A stretch of DNA of 64,000 bases from Taudactylus pleione. Lineage: Eukaryota; Chordata; Amphibia; Anura; Myobatrachidae. A model generated the notes under the pieces. That model saw nothing but the letters and a program-made list of their open reading frames with translations, was not told the origin of the DNA and ran no database searches. Location: positions 1,679,501 through 1,743,500 of the forward strand of contig JAUIMM010000570.1 in assembly GCA_031769625.1 (NCBI GenBank), written 5' to 3'. Shown here one piece after another: positions 31,015-43,020 of this stretch (its first letter is position 1; each line of letters begins with the position of its first letter). Both the position numbers and the translations under genes were made by a program.

Positions 31015-33001
31015 CAGATACACCATTGCATCTCCAGCTATGCTGCCCCCAAAATGTTAGAACAGCAAACACTTTTTGGAGCTGGATAAAATGGGCCAGG
31101 TGGCAGTCTTCACTGAGAATCATGAGGACGACAGTCTGCAGCATCAATTTGCCTAAAGCAGGAGATATCTCTTATACCTCCTGCATTATGCTTTTCATAA
31201 TTAGGCATTTGGGTCCTAACCCCACGTACCATGTTCGATGGTGCTGTCTCCATTATCCGTGCATCTCCTGGCTGTCTGCAACATGCCTGAGCAGTGCATC
31301 ATCAGATGTAAACAAACAATCTAGCTGCATGGCTGCGGCCATATTGGATTATGTCATGTGATCTCTCAGTCCTATCAGTTCTTAGCAGACATGTTCACAT
31401 GACCGAACCAGCTCAGCCTTTGGTCTCTGACAGCACCTTATTTAAACCAGCTCTGGGGTTCAGCCCATTGCCAGAACAACGTAATTCCTTTCTGAGAATA
31501 GTTCTTGGCTCCAGGCTTCAGTGGCATCCTGCTCTGTTCCTGTATATTGCTTCTGTGATCTCCTTGTACTCAGCACTATAAAGTACTAGTGCGCTGTGGT
31601 TTCTAGTCTCTGCAAGTATCTGCGTGCCTGTCATCACCACCTGCCTCCAGGTGTGCCACTATTGCTCCATTGGGCTCTGGGCTTACCAGTTACCATCTGC
31701 TCTCTGGGTGTCCTGCCTACACTGCCAGTATCTTCAGCTGAATATAACATATTCAGAAAATTGTTGATATGTGTGTACTACTTGTTAATAATTGTAAATA
31801 GTAGACCATCCTTGACGACTTTTTGGCTGCCTTCCGTGGGAGGGGGCAGCCAGGTCGGCACTGCAGGTGGCAGGCCTTTGCAGAGGGGGCAGAGTTTGAA
31901 GGAGGTGGGCGTATCTGGACTGCGACGACGAAGTGGGCCTTCGCGGCCAGGTGGCCCCATCCTCCGGGAGACTTGTCCACCTTTTCAAGCAGTCGGTAGC
32001 GCCACACAATATTTGGGAGCCTCCCAGCCTTTCCAGGAGTGTAGGCAAATGTGTAGTAGACACCAGCGGAAAGGATTGTAGTAGACACACCAGCCGGATT
32101 GACATAAACAGGGACTTGAATTTATTATAGTATAAAGCTTTAGTACATCCGTACTCACAGTTATATGCACGGGTAGTGGAGATGGAGCGGAGCATACAGC
32201 GGAGCAGCTGTTCATGTATGTAGGCAGATTGCAGGATATACAGGGTTCCCACACAGGGACTGGGTAGTACCGTGTACTACTGCAATGCTCAAGCACAGAG
32301 ACAAGATGGCGCAGCACATGCACAGATTAAAGAACGATATACCAGCAAAAATAACCATTTGTTTGTTTGATAGATGATTTCCGAACTGCCGATATCACAG
32401 CTTCTGCACAACATGAAACTAATATGATGTAGGCAACAGGCAACAAGGCTGATGTACAACGGCATGAACTGCACAAAACATAATGCAGAGACATTACAGT
32501 ATAGTCCCCTTTCTGGAGCAATTTGCTTTTAGCTTGTAACTGACATTCTGTACAGATTGTATCATTCATTCTTTCTTAAACAACAACAAAGAATTAAGTG
32601 AAGTCTCCAGTCAGTCTTAAGCAATAACTAAAAGCAAGGACGAATAAAATAAATATTTATTTGGTAATGAGAATGTTTTAAAGTACGATGCAAACAGATT
32701 TGCAAACACCCTTATAAAGAGGTTCTGTGTGGTGTTATTAAGTCACCTATTGGCTTTATTACTTCACCTTGACACTACACTTACAAACCCTAGAAATAAT
32801 GACACGGAGACAGTAAATTGGATTGAAGGGGTCGCAGCCAATGAATTTATTGATCAGATCAGAATTAACTATTATGGTAGCAGTAAAAGGCAGCGCTACC
32901 ACGGCCACAACCCAATAGATAATTCCAAATAACGTGGGCGGATCCCCACCCTAGCGTAAACTGAGTTGGGCAGTACCACCTCCCCCCGCTTGGCCTAGCA
33001 A
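31015..33001. other. Possible LTR or retroelement-leader remnants; no intact gene
   Basis: 31370-31790 has a CT-rich leader look (cagtggcatcctgctctgttcctg, cctgcctacactgccagt) like frog retroelement leader or LTR sequence. 32080-32560 has aatttattatagtataaagc and a long AT-rich tract. No reverse transcriptase or integrase peptide is visible. 31840-32045 resembles the CTCCCGG MITE family. Confidence 0.3.
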
Positions 33002-33985
33002 CAGTGGCGGGCTGGGCCGGGGGGCAGGGTGCCATGTGCCCCCCGGGCCGCAGCGTCATGCGGGCCGCGGGCAGTCTGTGTCACTGTGACACAGACTGCA
33101 CCGCGTGTGTAGCGCTGACCGGACGGAGTTCGGTCAGCGCTGCACAGCACAAACACACAGCCGCCGGAGCCGGCAGCTGTGTGTTGCTGTAATAAGCAGC
33201 AGCTGAGAGTCTGTCAGACTCTCATCGGCTGCTGCTCCTCCCACTGCGGGAGCCATCTTCCGGCTCCCGCAGTGGGTAATGGGAGAGACGTTGTCATGAC
33301 GACGTCTCTCCCATAATGCAAAGCGGCCGGAGGAGCCGGTAGAAATGTCGGGACCAGGAGCGGGAGTTTCAGGTAAGTGTTTTTTTTTATTTTTATTAAG
33401 TCTCTCTCTACTGGGGGCTCTATATAAAGGGCAATACTGGGGGTACTGCATAGGGGGGAGACTACAACTGGGGCAACTATTTAAGGGGCATTGCATAAGG
33501 GTTACCACTATTGGGGGCACTGCATGGGGGGTGGACTGCTACTGGGGGCACTATATAAGGGGCACTGCATAGGGGGTACCACTATTGGGGCACTATATAA
33601 GGGGCTTACTACTGGGGGCACAAGGGGCACTGCACAGGGGGGACCACTACTGGGGGCACTATATAAGGGGCTTACTACTGGGGGCACAAGGGGCACTGCA
33701 TAGGGGGGATCACTACTGGGGGCACTACTGGAGGTCTGCATAAGGGTGTTCTCTCCTGTGGCACATGGGGGCACTGCATATGGGCACTACAACAGGGGGC
33801 TGCCCCTAATCTTTATTTTTACCTTACATTAATCCCATATGGACCCGCCTCCTCCCTGAAACACTTGAGGGGGGGCGGCGCCGTAGCACGCACGTTCTTT
33901 GGGCACCCTGGCTACATGCTACTCCTCTGCCAGGGCCGCCTGCATGCCTTTGCCCCCCAAACTAAAAGTTGCCAGCCAGCCCCTG
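33002..33985. mobile_element. hAT-type MITE family L copy 2 (8-bp duplication CCTAGCAA)
   Basis: Ends CAGTGGCGGGCTGG and CCAGCCAGCCCCTG are inverted. CCTAGCAA flanks both sides perfectly (32994-33001, 33986-33993). The left half is GC-rich with hairpin arms (cagtctgtgtcactgtgacacagactg; ctgcgggagccatcttccggctcccgcag) and a palindromic gggagagacgttgtcatgacgacgtctctccc centre. It ends at CAG|GTAAGT (33370-33378) and a T-run. The right half (33410-33790) is a tandem of gggggcactatataagggg / gcactgcatagggggg units. Confidence 0.93.
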
Positions 33986-33993
33986 CCTAGCAA

Positions 33994-34764
33994 TGGACCC
34001 TCCATAAGATGGAGACCAGGTCCCCCCCTGAGGTAGTGACCAACTCGCCGCTCTCAGAGGGGAAATGCCAGCGAACCACTCTTGCACCTAAATAAGCAGC
34101 CGAGGAGCGCTGCTTACCACATTGCTGCACCACCTTTTGTTGGAAATCACCAAATTGCAATTAAAAATTCCAACTAAATTTAAGATTATACAAACCATAG
34201 AAGTCAGGTGGGTTTCCCAAAACTGGACAGATGGAGAATGCCCTTTGAACTGCCAATTTATATGCCCAAATGAAGCCTCTCCCATTAACTAAACTAAACC
34301 CTGACTGACACATCTCCCCACTCTGCTAGAAACAAACATTAACCCTTACCAAACCATGCCAAATGTTCCTTAAAAAACCAGGTGCTTCTATATGTTCAGA
34401 TTTACATAGTCTTCCGATGCTTTAATCCTTATATACAGTGAACTTAGTAGACAGGAATTTTCAAATTGCTCTGTGGATATAGAAATTGATTTGACTGTTT
34501 ATTAAACAATTGCAGTTCTCATCCTGTTATTGCTACCAAGAACTGTAAGAGACCTCCCCATTGGTACTGTATGTTGTGTGTTTAGTGAGTGTTTCCTAAT
34601 CTAAGTCACCTTTTTTTCCCTTTGATCCTGAGTATAGAAAATGTGGTATCGTATCATCTTAGCATTATTTCTTTATTGTTCTGAGCAGGTGATCTGCAGA
34701 TCTTAAAAGAACAATAAAATGTTGAAGGAGACATTATTTTTATTAAAAGGAAGTATTTTGTAAG
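33994..34764. other. No recognisable feature
   Basis: Ordinary AT-rich sequence. No conserved peptide, terminal repeat or tandem structure was found. Confidence 0.4.
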
Positions 34765-35042
34765 CAGAGCCGTAACTAGACTTTTTGGTGCCCTGTGTCA
34801 GAAAGAGCATTGGTGCCCCCCTCATTTTTCAAAGGGACATAATGCACCCACAAAAGGGCCATGGCTTCATGGGGAAAGGACAGGGAAGAGATAGGGGAGG
34901 CCAGGAGGTGCTGGTGATGAAATAAGAGGAAGCTACAAGCAGGAATGATAATAAACAGATATTTGACAGGCCCAAACAGTGCCCCCTGACCTGTGGTGCC
35001 ATGTGCCATGGCACCGGCCGCACTACCCTAGCTACGGCCCTG
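34765..35042. mobile_element. hAT-type MITE family K copy 3
   Basis: Ends CAGAGCCGTAACTAG and CTAGCTACGGCCCTG are inverse. The flanks tttgtaag (34757-34764) and attgtaag (35043-35050) match in 7 of 8, an 8-bp hAT-type duplication. Confidence 0.88.
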
Positions 35043-35050
35043 ATTGTAAG

Positions 35051-36633
35051 CACAATGGTGGTACAGTAGTCAGCCCTGCTTCCACACAGCACTTGGGTCA
35101 TGGGCTCAGTTACCACAATGGGCTGAACCTCGCAGAGTTTGTATATTTTCCCTGTGTTGGCGTAGGTTTCCGACCTGGGTGCTCCAGTTTCTTTATCAAT
35201 CCCAAAACATACAGGTACAGTAGGTTAATTGATTACTGACCAGTGTACTCTAGTGTACATGTGATTCAGGAATATACAGTGTAGGCTCCACTTCTGCAGG
35301 GACTGATGTAAATGACTAAATATTCTTTATGCATGCGCATGAGTGCAGATTAAAAATGTCATGGGTCTGGGCCTCTGCTGGGGCCAAGGTGTGCAGGGGA
35401 GGCACAACCATGCCCCCTCCCTCCTCCCCCCTGTGATGCCACACTCGGGCAAGCTGTTATAAGCCATCGTGACAGCTCATATCTGCTGCAGATTCAAGCC
35501 AGAGCTGAGAGGGTTAACATGCAAAGACAGTCACAGTGAGGTTTGGTCCAGGCTGATTGCTCCCAGCTGGGAAGCCTCTGTGAACATGCAGCACTCAGCT
35601 GCTCATAGTCGTAATTACCAGAGACTGGTCTCGTTTGCTCACACGGGATTGGTTCTGACTTCTGTTATAGGGCAGCCGGCCTATTCCTGCCTTGCCAGGG
35701 ATAGTTTCTGGTGGAAGTCGTGCTATCCAGTCCCTGTTCCTGTATCTGCTGTTTGGTATTTTTGATTCCTGTCCTGGCTCTGCCTTGCTTTACCTGTACC
35801 TGTTGCAAGTATACCTGGAACATTCATTGTGCTGCAAATCCACTCTGCAAGCCATTCGTGGTGTGTACTGTTGCTATTCCACCTTGCACTATATGTACAT
35901 ATCTCTTGCTGCTATTATACTCTGCAAAACACATGCTGGTTAATATATTGCTATTCCATTCTGCATTATATGTTATGCTGCAAATCCATACTGCCAGCTG
36001 CATCTGTATCTGAGTTTACTGCTATTCCATTGCAATATATCTGTTGTTTTTAATTGAATATAAACACAACTGCATAAAATAGTGGCAATCGTATTCTGTT
36101 ATTGTCTGCAGTGCATGCTGCTCTCTGGTAATTACCCTGCGATATTATTACTTAATATTGCTGATATTCACGCTACCTGTTTACTACTGCGCATTCTATC
36201 TTGCTTCTGTTTTACCTTGTGAACTCTTGCTGTTTGTACTATATAAGCTCCTATTTTACAGAGGTTAAGACCTGGTGGCATCCTAAGTACTGGCGAGTGC
36301 ATTTTACTCTATGGGAACAACGGGAGGTTGTTATAGGCAGAAGCCCTCCCTAGAGTGACTCTAGGGGACTTATACAAATACAGGGGAGATTCATTACACA
36401 AGCCAATACTTTGTGGAGGCGCACACCCCCAGTACCCAAGCCCGCACAAAGTCTTGCGGCCCTGTATGTGTGCACTATATAAATAACTGTTAACAAATAA
36501 ATACTGTACAGTACATGATCTCTGAAATGTGTAATTTCATGTTCTGCTTCTCGGTCTACAAGTTGTCTATGCTGTATCCCTTCATTTAAAAAAAAAAAAG
36601 AATGAAATGGAGATGTATCCAACCTTTTATAGA
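35051..36633. other. Possible LTR/leader-like stretch (35450-36300); no gene
   Basis: A CT-rich stretch with gttcctgtatctgctgtttgg and cctgtacctgttgcaagtatacctgg, then agacctggtggcatcctaag near 36268. It resembles the leader region of frog LTR retroelements, but this is a recollection-level similarity and no coding part follows. The repeated tctgcattatatgttatgctgcaaatcc phrases (35820-36010) form a weak local repeat. Confidence 0.3.
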
Positions 36634-36780
36634 GATAAAATGGAGACGTTGCCCATAGCAACCAATCTAACTATCATTTATCTAGCACAGTCTATAAAAT
36701 GACAGTTAGAAGCTGATTGGTTGCTATGAGCAACTTCTCCACTTTAAATCTTTCTAAGCTTTGCTACATCTCCCCCTCAT
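36634..36780. mobile_element. Fold-back MITE family H copy 2
   Basis: Arms ataaaatggagacgttgcccatagcaaccaatc and its inverse gattggttgctatgagcaacttctcc are followed by gctacatctcccc. The left end is truncated. Confidence 0.6.
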
Positions 36781-37418
36781 GTACAGTATATAGTTCCAAC
36801 ATTCAAACGTTTAAGATATCATCATTGCAAGTAAATGCACTTACTTTAAACTGAATAATATTATATACAGAGAGATGAGATTAAACAGCTGGTACAACTC
36901 TTCCGTGATATAATAATCATTAATTATTCATATTATTATGAATGTCTCCTCTGTGGTACACAACCAAAAGTAATGGAAATGTAAGTGATTATAGGTCACA
37001 ATAATGACTTGGACACAACGCAGGTTTTAAAGCTCTCTAACTTCAGTTGTTGGCAGACGTTTTTCACAACGCGAAAGAGACAATGACCATATTATACTGT
37101 ATTTTATATATATATATATATGTTATCCAGATGTGATCCATTTTTCCAGACTACTCTGTGCATGTATTTATATATAAATCCATACAGGTGTGAGCAAGCT
37201 GCATACGTTACCATTTCCCAAATAAATATTAAATATTAACAACAGCGCGTTGTACTGTGTATAAGACTTCTACAAGACTGGTTGGCAGCTTCGCTATGTG
37301 CATATCGCATGTCTCTAGACACAAATAAAACCACGAATAGACGTAAGGCCATAGTAAAATACCATATGGACAGTATGGCCTGGCCTGTTGGAGTCAGTAC
37401 ATGGCTGCAGAAATGTCT
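36781..37418. other. AT-rich sequence with a short (TA)n microsatellite
   Basis: 37105-37121 is a TA run. The remainder shows no gene or element. Confidence 0.5.
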
Positions 37419-38101
37419 CAGTGTTCTTCCCAGGCTGTTTTCTGCGGGGGCATCGCCCTGCAGAAACAGCCTACCGCCTGTCACTTTCCCCCACTGACCC
37501 CCGCTGTGGAACGATGGCCTCTGAAGTGACCGGAGGCTACAGAAGCCTCCAATCGCTTCAAAGGCAAGCGTTCCCAGTGATGCACTGAGCGGGGGACGTC
37601 ACCCACGATGTGAGGAGCCTACCCGCATGCCTGCTGGATCCAGTTAGATCCAGTCAGCGAGAGGCAACGGGAGTGGGAGTGGGAGCGCGAGTGGCCAGCA
37701 AGTAAAGGTAAGTGCTGGGCTGGGGCTGGGACCAGGGCCAGGACCAGTCTGTGGGCACTGCCTAAGGCGCACTATTTAAGCCTGGGGGCACTGCATAAGG
37801 GACCAGTCTGGGGGCACTACTTCAGCCTGGGGGCACTGCATAAGGGCAAAGCTAAACTACAGGGGGCAATGCATAAAGGGCAAAACTACAGGGGGCACTG
37901 TATAAAGGGCACAAATACAGGGGCCACTGCTGCATAATGGGCACTTTTGACTGAGAGCCAGTGGGGGAGCAGCCTGAGACCTGTCGGGCTGGATTGGTCT
38001 GGGAGATGCCCCTTTTCCCAGCTCGCGCATAATTTCGAAGGCCCCCACCCGGCTACTTTTTGATGTCACCCGGCTAGAAAAAATATCTGGGGAGAACACT
38101 G
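37419..38101. mobile_element. MITE family L-like copy 3 (possible TGTCT duplication)
   Basis: Ends CAGTGTTCTTCCCAGG and CTGGGGAGAACACTG are inverse. TGTCT directly borders both sides (37414-37418, 38102-38106), so this is a 5-bp rather than an 8-bp duplication. As in the other L elements, a GC-rich left half ends at a splice-donor-like aaGGTAAGT (37706-37712). A tandem of ctgggggcactgcataaggg units follows (37750-37940). Confidence 0.75.
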
Positions 38102-38341
38102 TGTCTGGTAAGAAACTTCAGAATACGCCAGTAATTTGGCCACAAATTGGAGCTCAGGAAAGTTCTGTGTTTCTCTGAGTCCCTGTACTCAGCATTGAGG
38201 ATTCCTAAATAATTAGAAAGTCCACCATAGAGTGCATCATTCTATTAAGTCACGCTACAACATAAACCAGAACTTGGCCATGTAGAGGATGTGGAAGCAG
38301 ATGAGGTTGAGTGCAAGGGGGAGATGTATCATACCTTGGGT

Positions 38342-38823
38342 GGGGAGATTTATCAAATCTTGGAGAGAGATAAAGTACCAACCAATCAGCTCCTAGCTGT
38401 CATTTTACAGGCTGTGTTTGAAAAATAACAGTTGGAAGCAGATTGGTTGGTACTTTATCTCTGTCCCACTTTATCTCTCTCCAAGGTTTGATCATACATG
38501 CCTACTCTCCCGGAAGTTGCGGGTGGTTCCCGATTTTTTGGGTAGCCCCCTGCACTCCCTGTAGAGTAGGCACTTCTCCCGCACATTCCTGCCCACTTCC
38601 TAGTCCCCGAGTAGGGGGTGGGGGCTTAATGATGCGATTCTACATGAATTGCATCATTTGGCCATACCCTTATTTAAATAGGCACTATTCGCGCCAATTT
38701 ACCATGAGGGGGCTGGGCTTAATGCTGAAAAAAGTCATGCTCCGCCCACCTGCTCCTCCTTCCCGGGCTTTCTCCCAGGGAGGAAAATTTAATACTAGGC
38801 AAGTATGGGTTTGATACATCCCC
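38342..38823. mobile_element. Fold-back MITE family H copy 3, split by a hAT MITE
   Basis: Left arm ggggagatttatcaaatcttggagagagataaagtaccaacc, right arm ttatctctctccaaggtttgat and, after the insertion, acatcccc. A truncated neighbour copy end lies at 38317-38340. Confidence 0.8.
38493..38807. mobile_element. hAT-type MITE family Q copy 1 (8-bp duplication GGTTTGAT)
   Basis: Ends CATACATGCCTACTCTCCCGG and CTAGGCAAGTATG are inverse. GGTTTGAT flanks both sides perfectly (38485-38492, 38808-38815). It sits in the right arm of the fold-back MITE at 38342-38823, so it inserted later. Confidence 0.92.
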
Positions 38824-39116
38824 AATACAATAGCTGGAATTAGTTTTCTCTGCTGTGAGCTCATTGCTACAAGCAGCCCAAACTCTGCTGCCATCTTCAG
38901 GTTGGAGGTTGAAAAGAGACTCAGGTACCATTTGCAGCCTGCAGAGGGGAGAAAGACTCAGGGAACCTCCCATCTACCTCAGCTAGATGTGTGGCTACTG
39001 TAAAGTGTGATCTGCACCAGTAACAGGTCCACAGAGCTCGCAAAATCCTAACGGGCCAGAAAAGCTCGTATTGAGATCCCAGTCTGCTTTGGGGAAGAAC
39101 TTTCTCTCTGAATTAA

Positions 39117-39290
39117 GGGGGAGATGTACTAAGCTCTGGAAAGTGATAAACTAGAGAGTGATAAGCTACCAGCCAAATCAGCAACTGTCATTTTTCAAAC
39201 ACAGCCTGCAACATGACAGTTAGGAGCTGAGTGGCTGGTAGTTTATCACTTTCCAATTTATCACTTTCCAGAGCTTAGTACATCTCCCCC
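39117..39290. mobile_element. Fold-back MITE family H copy 4 (near-perfect palindrome)
   Basis: Left arm gggggagatgtactaagctctgg...gtgataaactag and the inverse tttatcactttccagagcttagtacatctccccc span the unit, with inner accagccaaatcagcaactgtcat arms. A further half copy follows at 39297-39372. Confidence 0.8.
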
Positions 39291-39372
39291 TGTGTTTGAA
39301 AAATGGCAGTTAGGAGCTGATTGGTTGGTACTCTAAAATGTATCACTTTTCAGAACTTAATACATCTGCCCC

Positions 39373-40071
39373 TAATTTTCAAGAAAAGCTCAAGTGACTG
39401 GGAGAATAACAACCATAAAATTACTCAAGTCAGGTTACATAACCCGGAAAGCCCTGACTTTTGTGGATTCATTGGGGCATATTTATTAAGGAATCTTTGT
39501 GGGATAACCGCCCTAAAACATTTAATTTTTGGGGGTACTTTCAAATATTAAGGATCCCCAGGATTTAAGAAGGAGGAACCGCAACAGATATCTCCAATAT
39601 CTGCCGTGCTACTTGCATTCTGACCTTAAAGCAGCCCCCATAGAAACTATGGGGGCTGCTACGCTGCCAGATTTACTAAGCTCCGAATGCAAAGCCGCAT
39701 TATCCCTAAAGTGGCCTATGGGCTTCTGTTCCACAGATTTTACCAGAGAGAGATCCTTAATGACACTTGCACATTAGATTGGTCTCGTCCGAACCCCCAA
39801 GCAATCTGCTTTCAGCGCTTTACCGTTACGCGTTCTTATCGCAGCCCGTGTCCTGGCAAAAGTTCTTTGCTAAACTCCAGGAAACATATTCTTCTTCGCT
39901 TGGCGAATTCTGGCAAAAATAAAGGGCCCATTGAGTAGTACAATCAGATAAATGACTAATGTGACGTAAAGAATCTTGTGAAACTACTAAATTATTTACG
40001 GAGGGAAAAATCTAAATGTAATGAAGTTTTTAGTAGAGACAAAATGATGATTAGAAATTAAAGCACTGCAT

Positions 40072-40110
<39 letters not shown>

Positions 40111-41981
40111 TTTATTATTTTATTTAGATAGCACTTTTGTCCCAATAGGACTCAGATTACTGTACATTTTCAGATTAAAAATAGATGATACCACATAGGT
40201 TGAAGCTGGTGAGCGCTGCTGCTCCATGTTGGTTCCTCCAAGACATTGGACGGGCCCTGGTATTGGGGGTGGGGAGGCGTGGCCACTAATGGGGTCATGG
40301 CTTCATCTCATCATGGACTGTATAGTGCTATAGTGGGTTCGCGGCCTCATGGTGGGCATGGTTACGCCACTGTGCTCCCTGGTCTTTAGACACGTCTAAT
40401 CTGGGGTAATTTGTATCTGCTCTGAGCTGGCAGAGATTAGGTCACTTCCTACAATTTTATTGGGAGGCATTTCCCACCATCCAGTTACATTTTAGCAGAG
40501 AGGCCAGGATCTAGACACACTCATAAAAAGAGGTTAAACACTTGTGCCAAATACCAGTGGTGTATTAAAGCCCCCGGGTGGCTGGGTACAGTGCCACCTC
40601 TGTGCAGCGGGTTCCTCCTTATCTTTTGCTTATGCTCCATTTTACAAGTGATATTTGGCAGTTAGCGTTTTGCGCAGAAGATATCAAGTCTCTGTGTGGT
40701 ACCATCGTTTTGAATATAACACTTGTAAGATGGTGCTGCCAGCACAAAACATAGAGAGGGATCTGCTGCATACAACCTGTAAGATTTGTAACGGGTGCTT
40801 GGTATGTGGTGCAGTGCCTCCCTGGTTTCAGTGGCCAATGTGCACTAGGGATGGCCATGGACCATTGATGGTTTGCCACCGATGGTCAATAGTGTTGCCA
40901 TTGATGGTGGAGATCCGATGATTCTCAACCATTGATGGCTGTGAGGTGGCAATGTATTTTCTTGATGCTGGGGGCACAGTTTAACCCAGACCCCAGTTGC
41001 TCAGTAAACCCTGCGCGGCAAAGCTGATTGGCTTGCGACCCACTGTACTTCCCAGCAGGGATGACCATTGATTCGTGCAAACCATGATATTTCACCATGT
41101 CATCGATGTTAATGACTGATGACCCTATCCGTGCCCAGTATAAATACACCCCTGCCCAATGCCCATCTTTTTATTTTCCCCCTTCACCACAAACCTAGGC
41201 CTATAAATATTATGTGGAGGTGTCACCTGAGAGCAGCCATGCACTTTAATGTTCCTGGTCGGGTCACCTACATTCATTAGTGCAAAGACAAGGCATTTTG
41301 CTATGCTAATACAGTGTGCTTAGTACATACTGCCCTTTGTGGGTAGGTAACAGGGACAATTTAACGCTGCTTAATAGGGGCAAAGAACACAGAATGTATA
41401 TTATGAAATATCATTATAGAATTCCTCTGTGTAAAGGAAAGATTACATAACACAAAGTACAGTTTTACCCATATATTTCTGGTTAATAATATACATCTTT
41501 GCTGTTTCAGTTGCACATACTCATATGAATGAGGCATTTCTTTAAACAACATATAACATGTCCTTGAGCAATTCATCCATCTTAAAAAGCATCATTTGAT
41601 CCAAGCAAAAGTCATTAATCTGGGCAAAGCATCAGAACACAGCCTATAGAACAGCTGGGAGACTGTACAGTTCTATGTAAAAAAAAAAAAAAATCAGATT
41701 TATCTTTCATAAACTATATGGAGTACAGCAGAACTAAATTTTGCCTTAAGCCACGTATCCACTACACGATATAAAGGAACGATAATTACATCGTAATCGT
41801 TCATTAATTGTGCAGTGGATCTGCCGGCAACGACCAGCGATGCACGCTTCCGCTGGTCGATGTCGGCATCTGTTATCTCCTGAACCTACTGTCCAACCTG
41901 ACGATATCGTCAGGTTGTGCAGGTCCGGGGATGAGGTTGGGTGCCGGCACTGAACGATATATCGTTCAGTGTGGGCACAAT
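39373..41981. other. Mixed non-coding sequence with small repeats
   Basis: 39470-39950 has cagcccccatagaaactatgggggctg fold-back arms (39632-39658) and may be a MITE. 40840-41110 has clustered accattgatgg / ccattgatggt phrases. 41752-41980 has fold-backs such as cgataattacatcgtaatcg and gaacgatatatcgttc that look like another MITE. No gene is recognised. Confidence 0.4.
40074..40111. repeat. (AAT)n microsatellite
   Basis: About 12 perfect ATA units. It is followed by tagatagcacttttgtcccaatagg, a phrase that may be the 3' end of an old retroelement. Confidence 0.95.
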
Positions 41982-42593
41982 GGTCCTGATTCAGACCCGC
42001 TCACGAGCGCTAAGCACTCGCAAGCGGGTCGATGGTGGCCCAGTGCGCATGCGCACGACGGAGCCGGCTCCGTCGTGTGCATGGGCGAGACCCGGATAGC
42101 GACGGCTAAGCCGTCGCTCTGGGTCTCGTACCAAAGGGGGCGTGCTGTCAATGTTGAGTGACAGCACGCCCCCTTTGGTGGGCGGGCCGGGGGCGTGGTT
42201 GCCCAGACGGAGGCGTTCCCATGGGAATGCCTACCGTCTGGGGCCGGCCCCACTGACATCACAGGTGATGTCAGTGGGAGTGCTTTTGGCGCTGTTAGAG
42301 CCAAAAGCACTCTTGGGCTTGCGGCAACGAGACCCTACCACAAGGGTCTCGTCTGATAGAGCCAAAATCACTCCAGGGCTTGTGGTTGAAAACCCCGACC
42401 ACAGGCTTCTGGTCGCACTGGCGATGGTTGCGATGGTCAAGACCATCGCGACCATCATCCTGCACGCTCGTATGTGCTGTGGGTGGTGACCCACAGCTAT
42501 ACGAGCGTCCAGGAGGCCGCTCCATTTTTATGGAGGACGGCCCTCTTTCAGAGCGAGCGCTCTGCTCAGAGCGTCCGGCTCTGAATGAGGGCC
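41982..42593. mobile_element. MITE family A copy 3
   Basis: Ends ggtcctgattcagacccgc and ggctctgaatgagggcc. Hairpin chain: gcgcatgcgcacgacggagccggctccgtcgtgtgcatg (42045-42083), gggggcgtgctgtcaa...agtgacagcacgccccc (42136-42172), cactgacatcacaggtgatgtcagtg (42250-42275), and agagccaaaagcactc fold-backs (42283-42312). Confidence 0.8.
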
Positions 42594-42826
42594 AAAGAGC
42601 AAATGCCTGCAATTTTATTTCTCCTCCCCACAGCCAACAAATACTTTGTGCTTCTTGCTTCAAACAACCTACCGCACCAAAGTTAGGCACCCCTGAGTTT
42701 ATTGAGGTCAGAATGAGGGAGATCTGGGCATTAGAACCCTACCTCTCCCAATTCTGGTCTTCTCATTGCTTTCTGTAGTATAGAGTGTTACTGCCTTGTG
42801 ATTGCTTGACAATAATTACTAAGGCT

Positions 42827-43016
42827 CGTATTCAATTACAAGCGAAAACCCAATATCGGCGAAAAGTTTTTGCCGATGCGTGGTTTTCGGATGTTTCCGA
42901 AGTATCGCCCTATTCAATTCCAGGATGTTTTCGCCTAGGTGAAAGCTCCATAGGCAAAAAATAGGCAAAAATTTTGAGATGTGCAAAACCCATATTTTGG
43001 GGTAAAAATGTGCGGA
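42827..43016. repeat. MITE family I fragment (GTATTCAATT)
   Basis: The text ctcgtattcaattacaagcgaaaa, with a second attcaattccagg 75 bases on, matches the left part of 20622-21350. It is cut off by the family-A copy at 43021. Confidence 0.55.
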
Positions 43017-43020
43017 CTCA

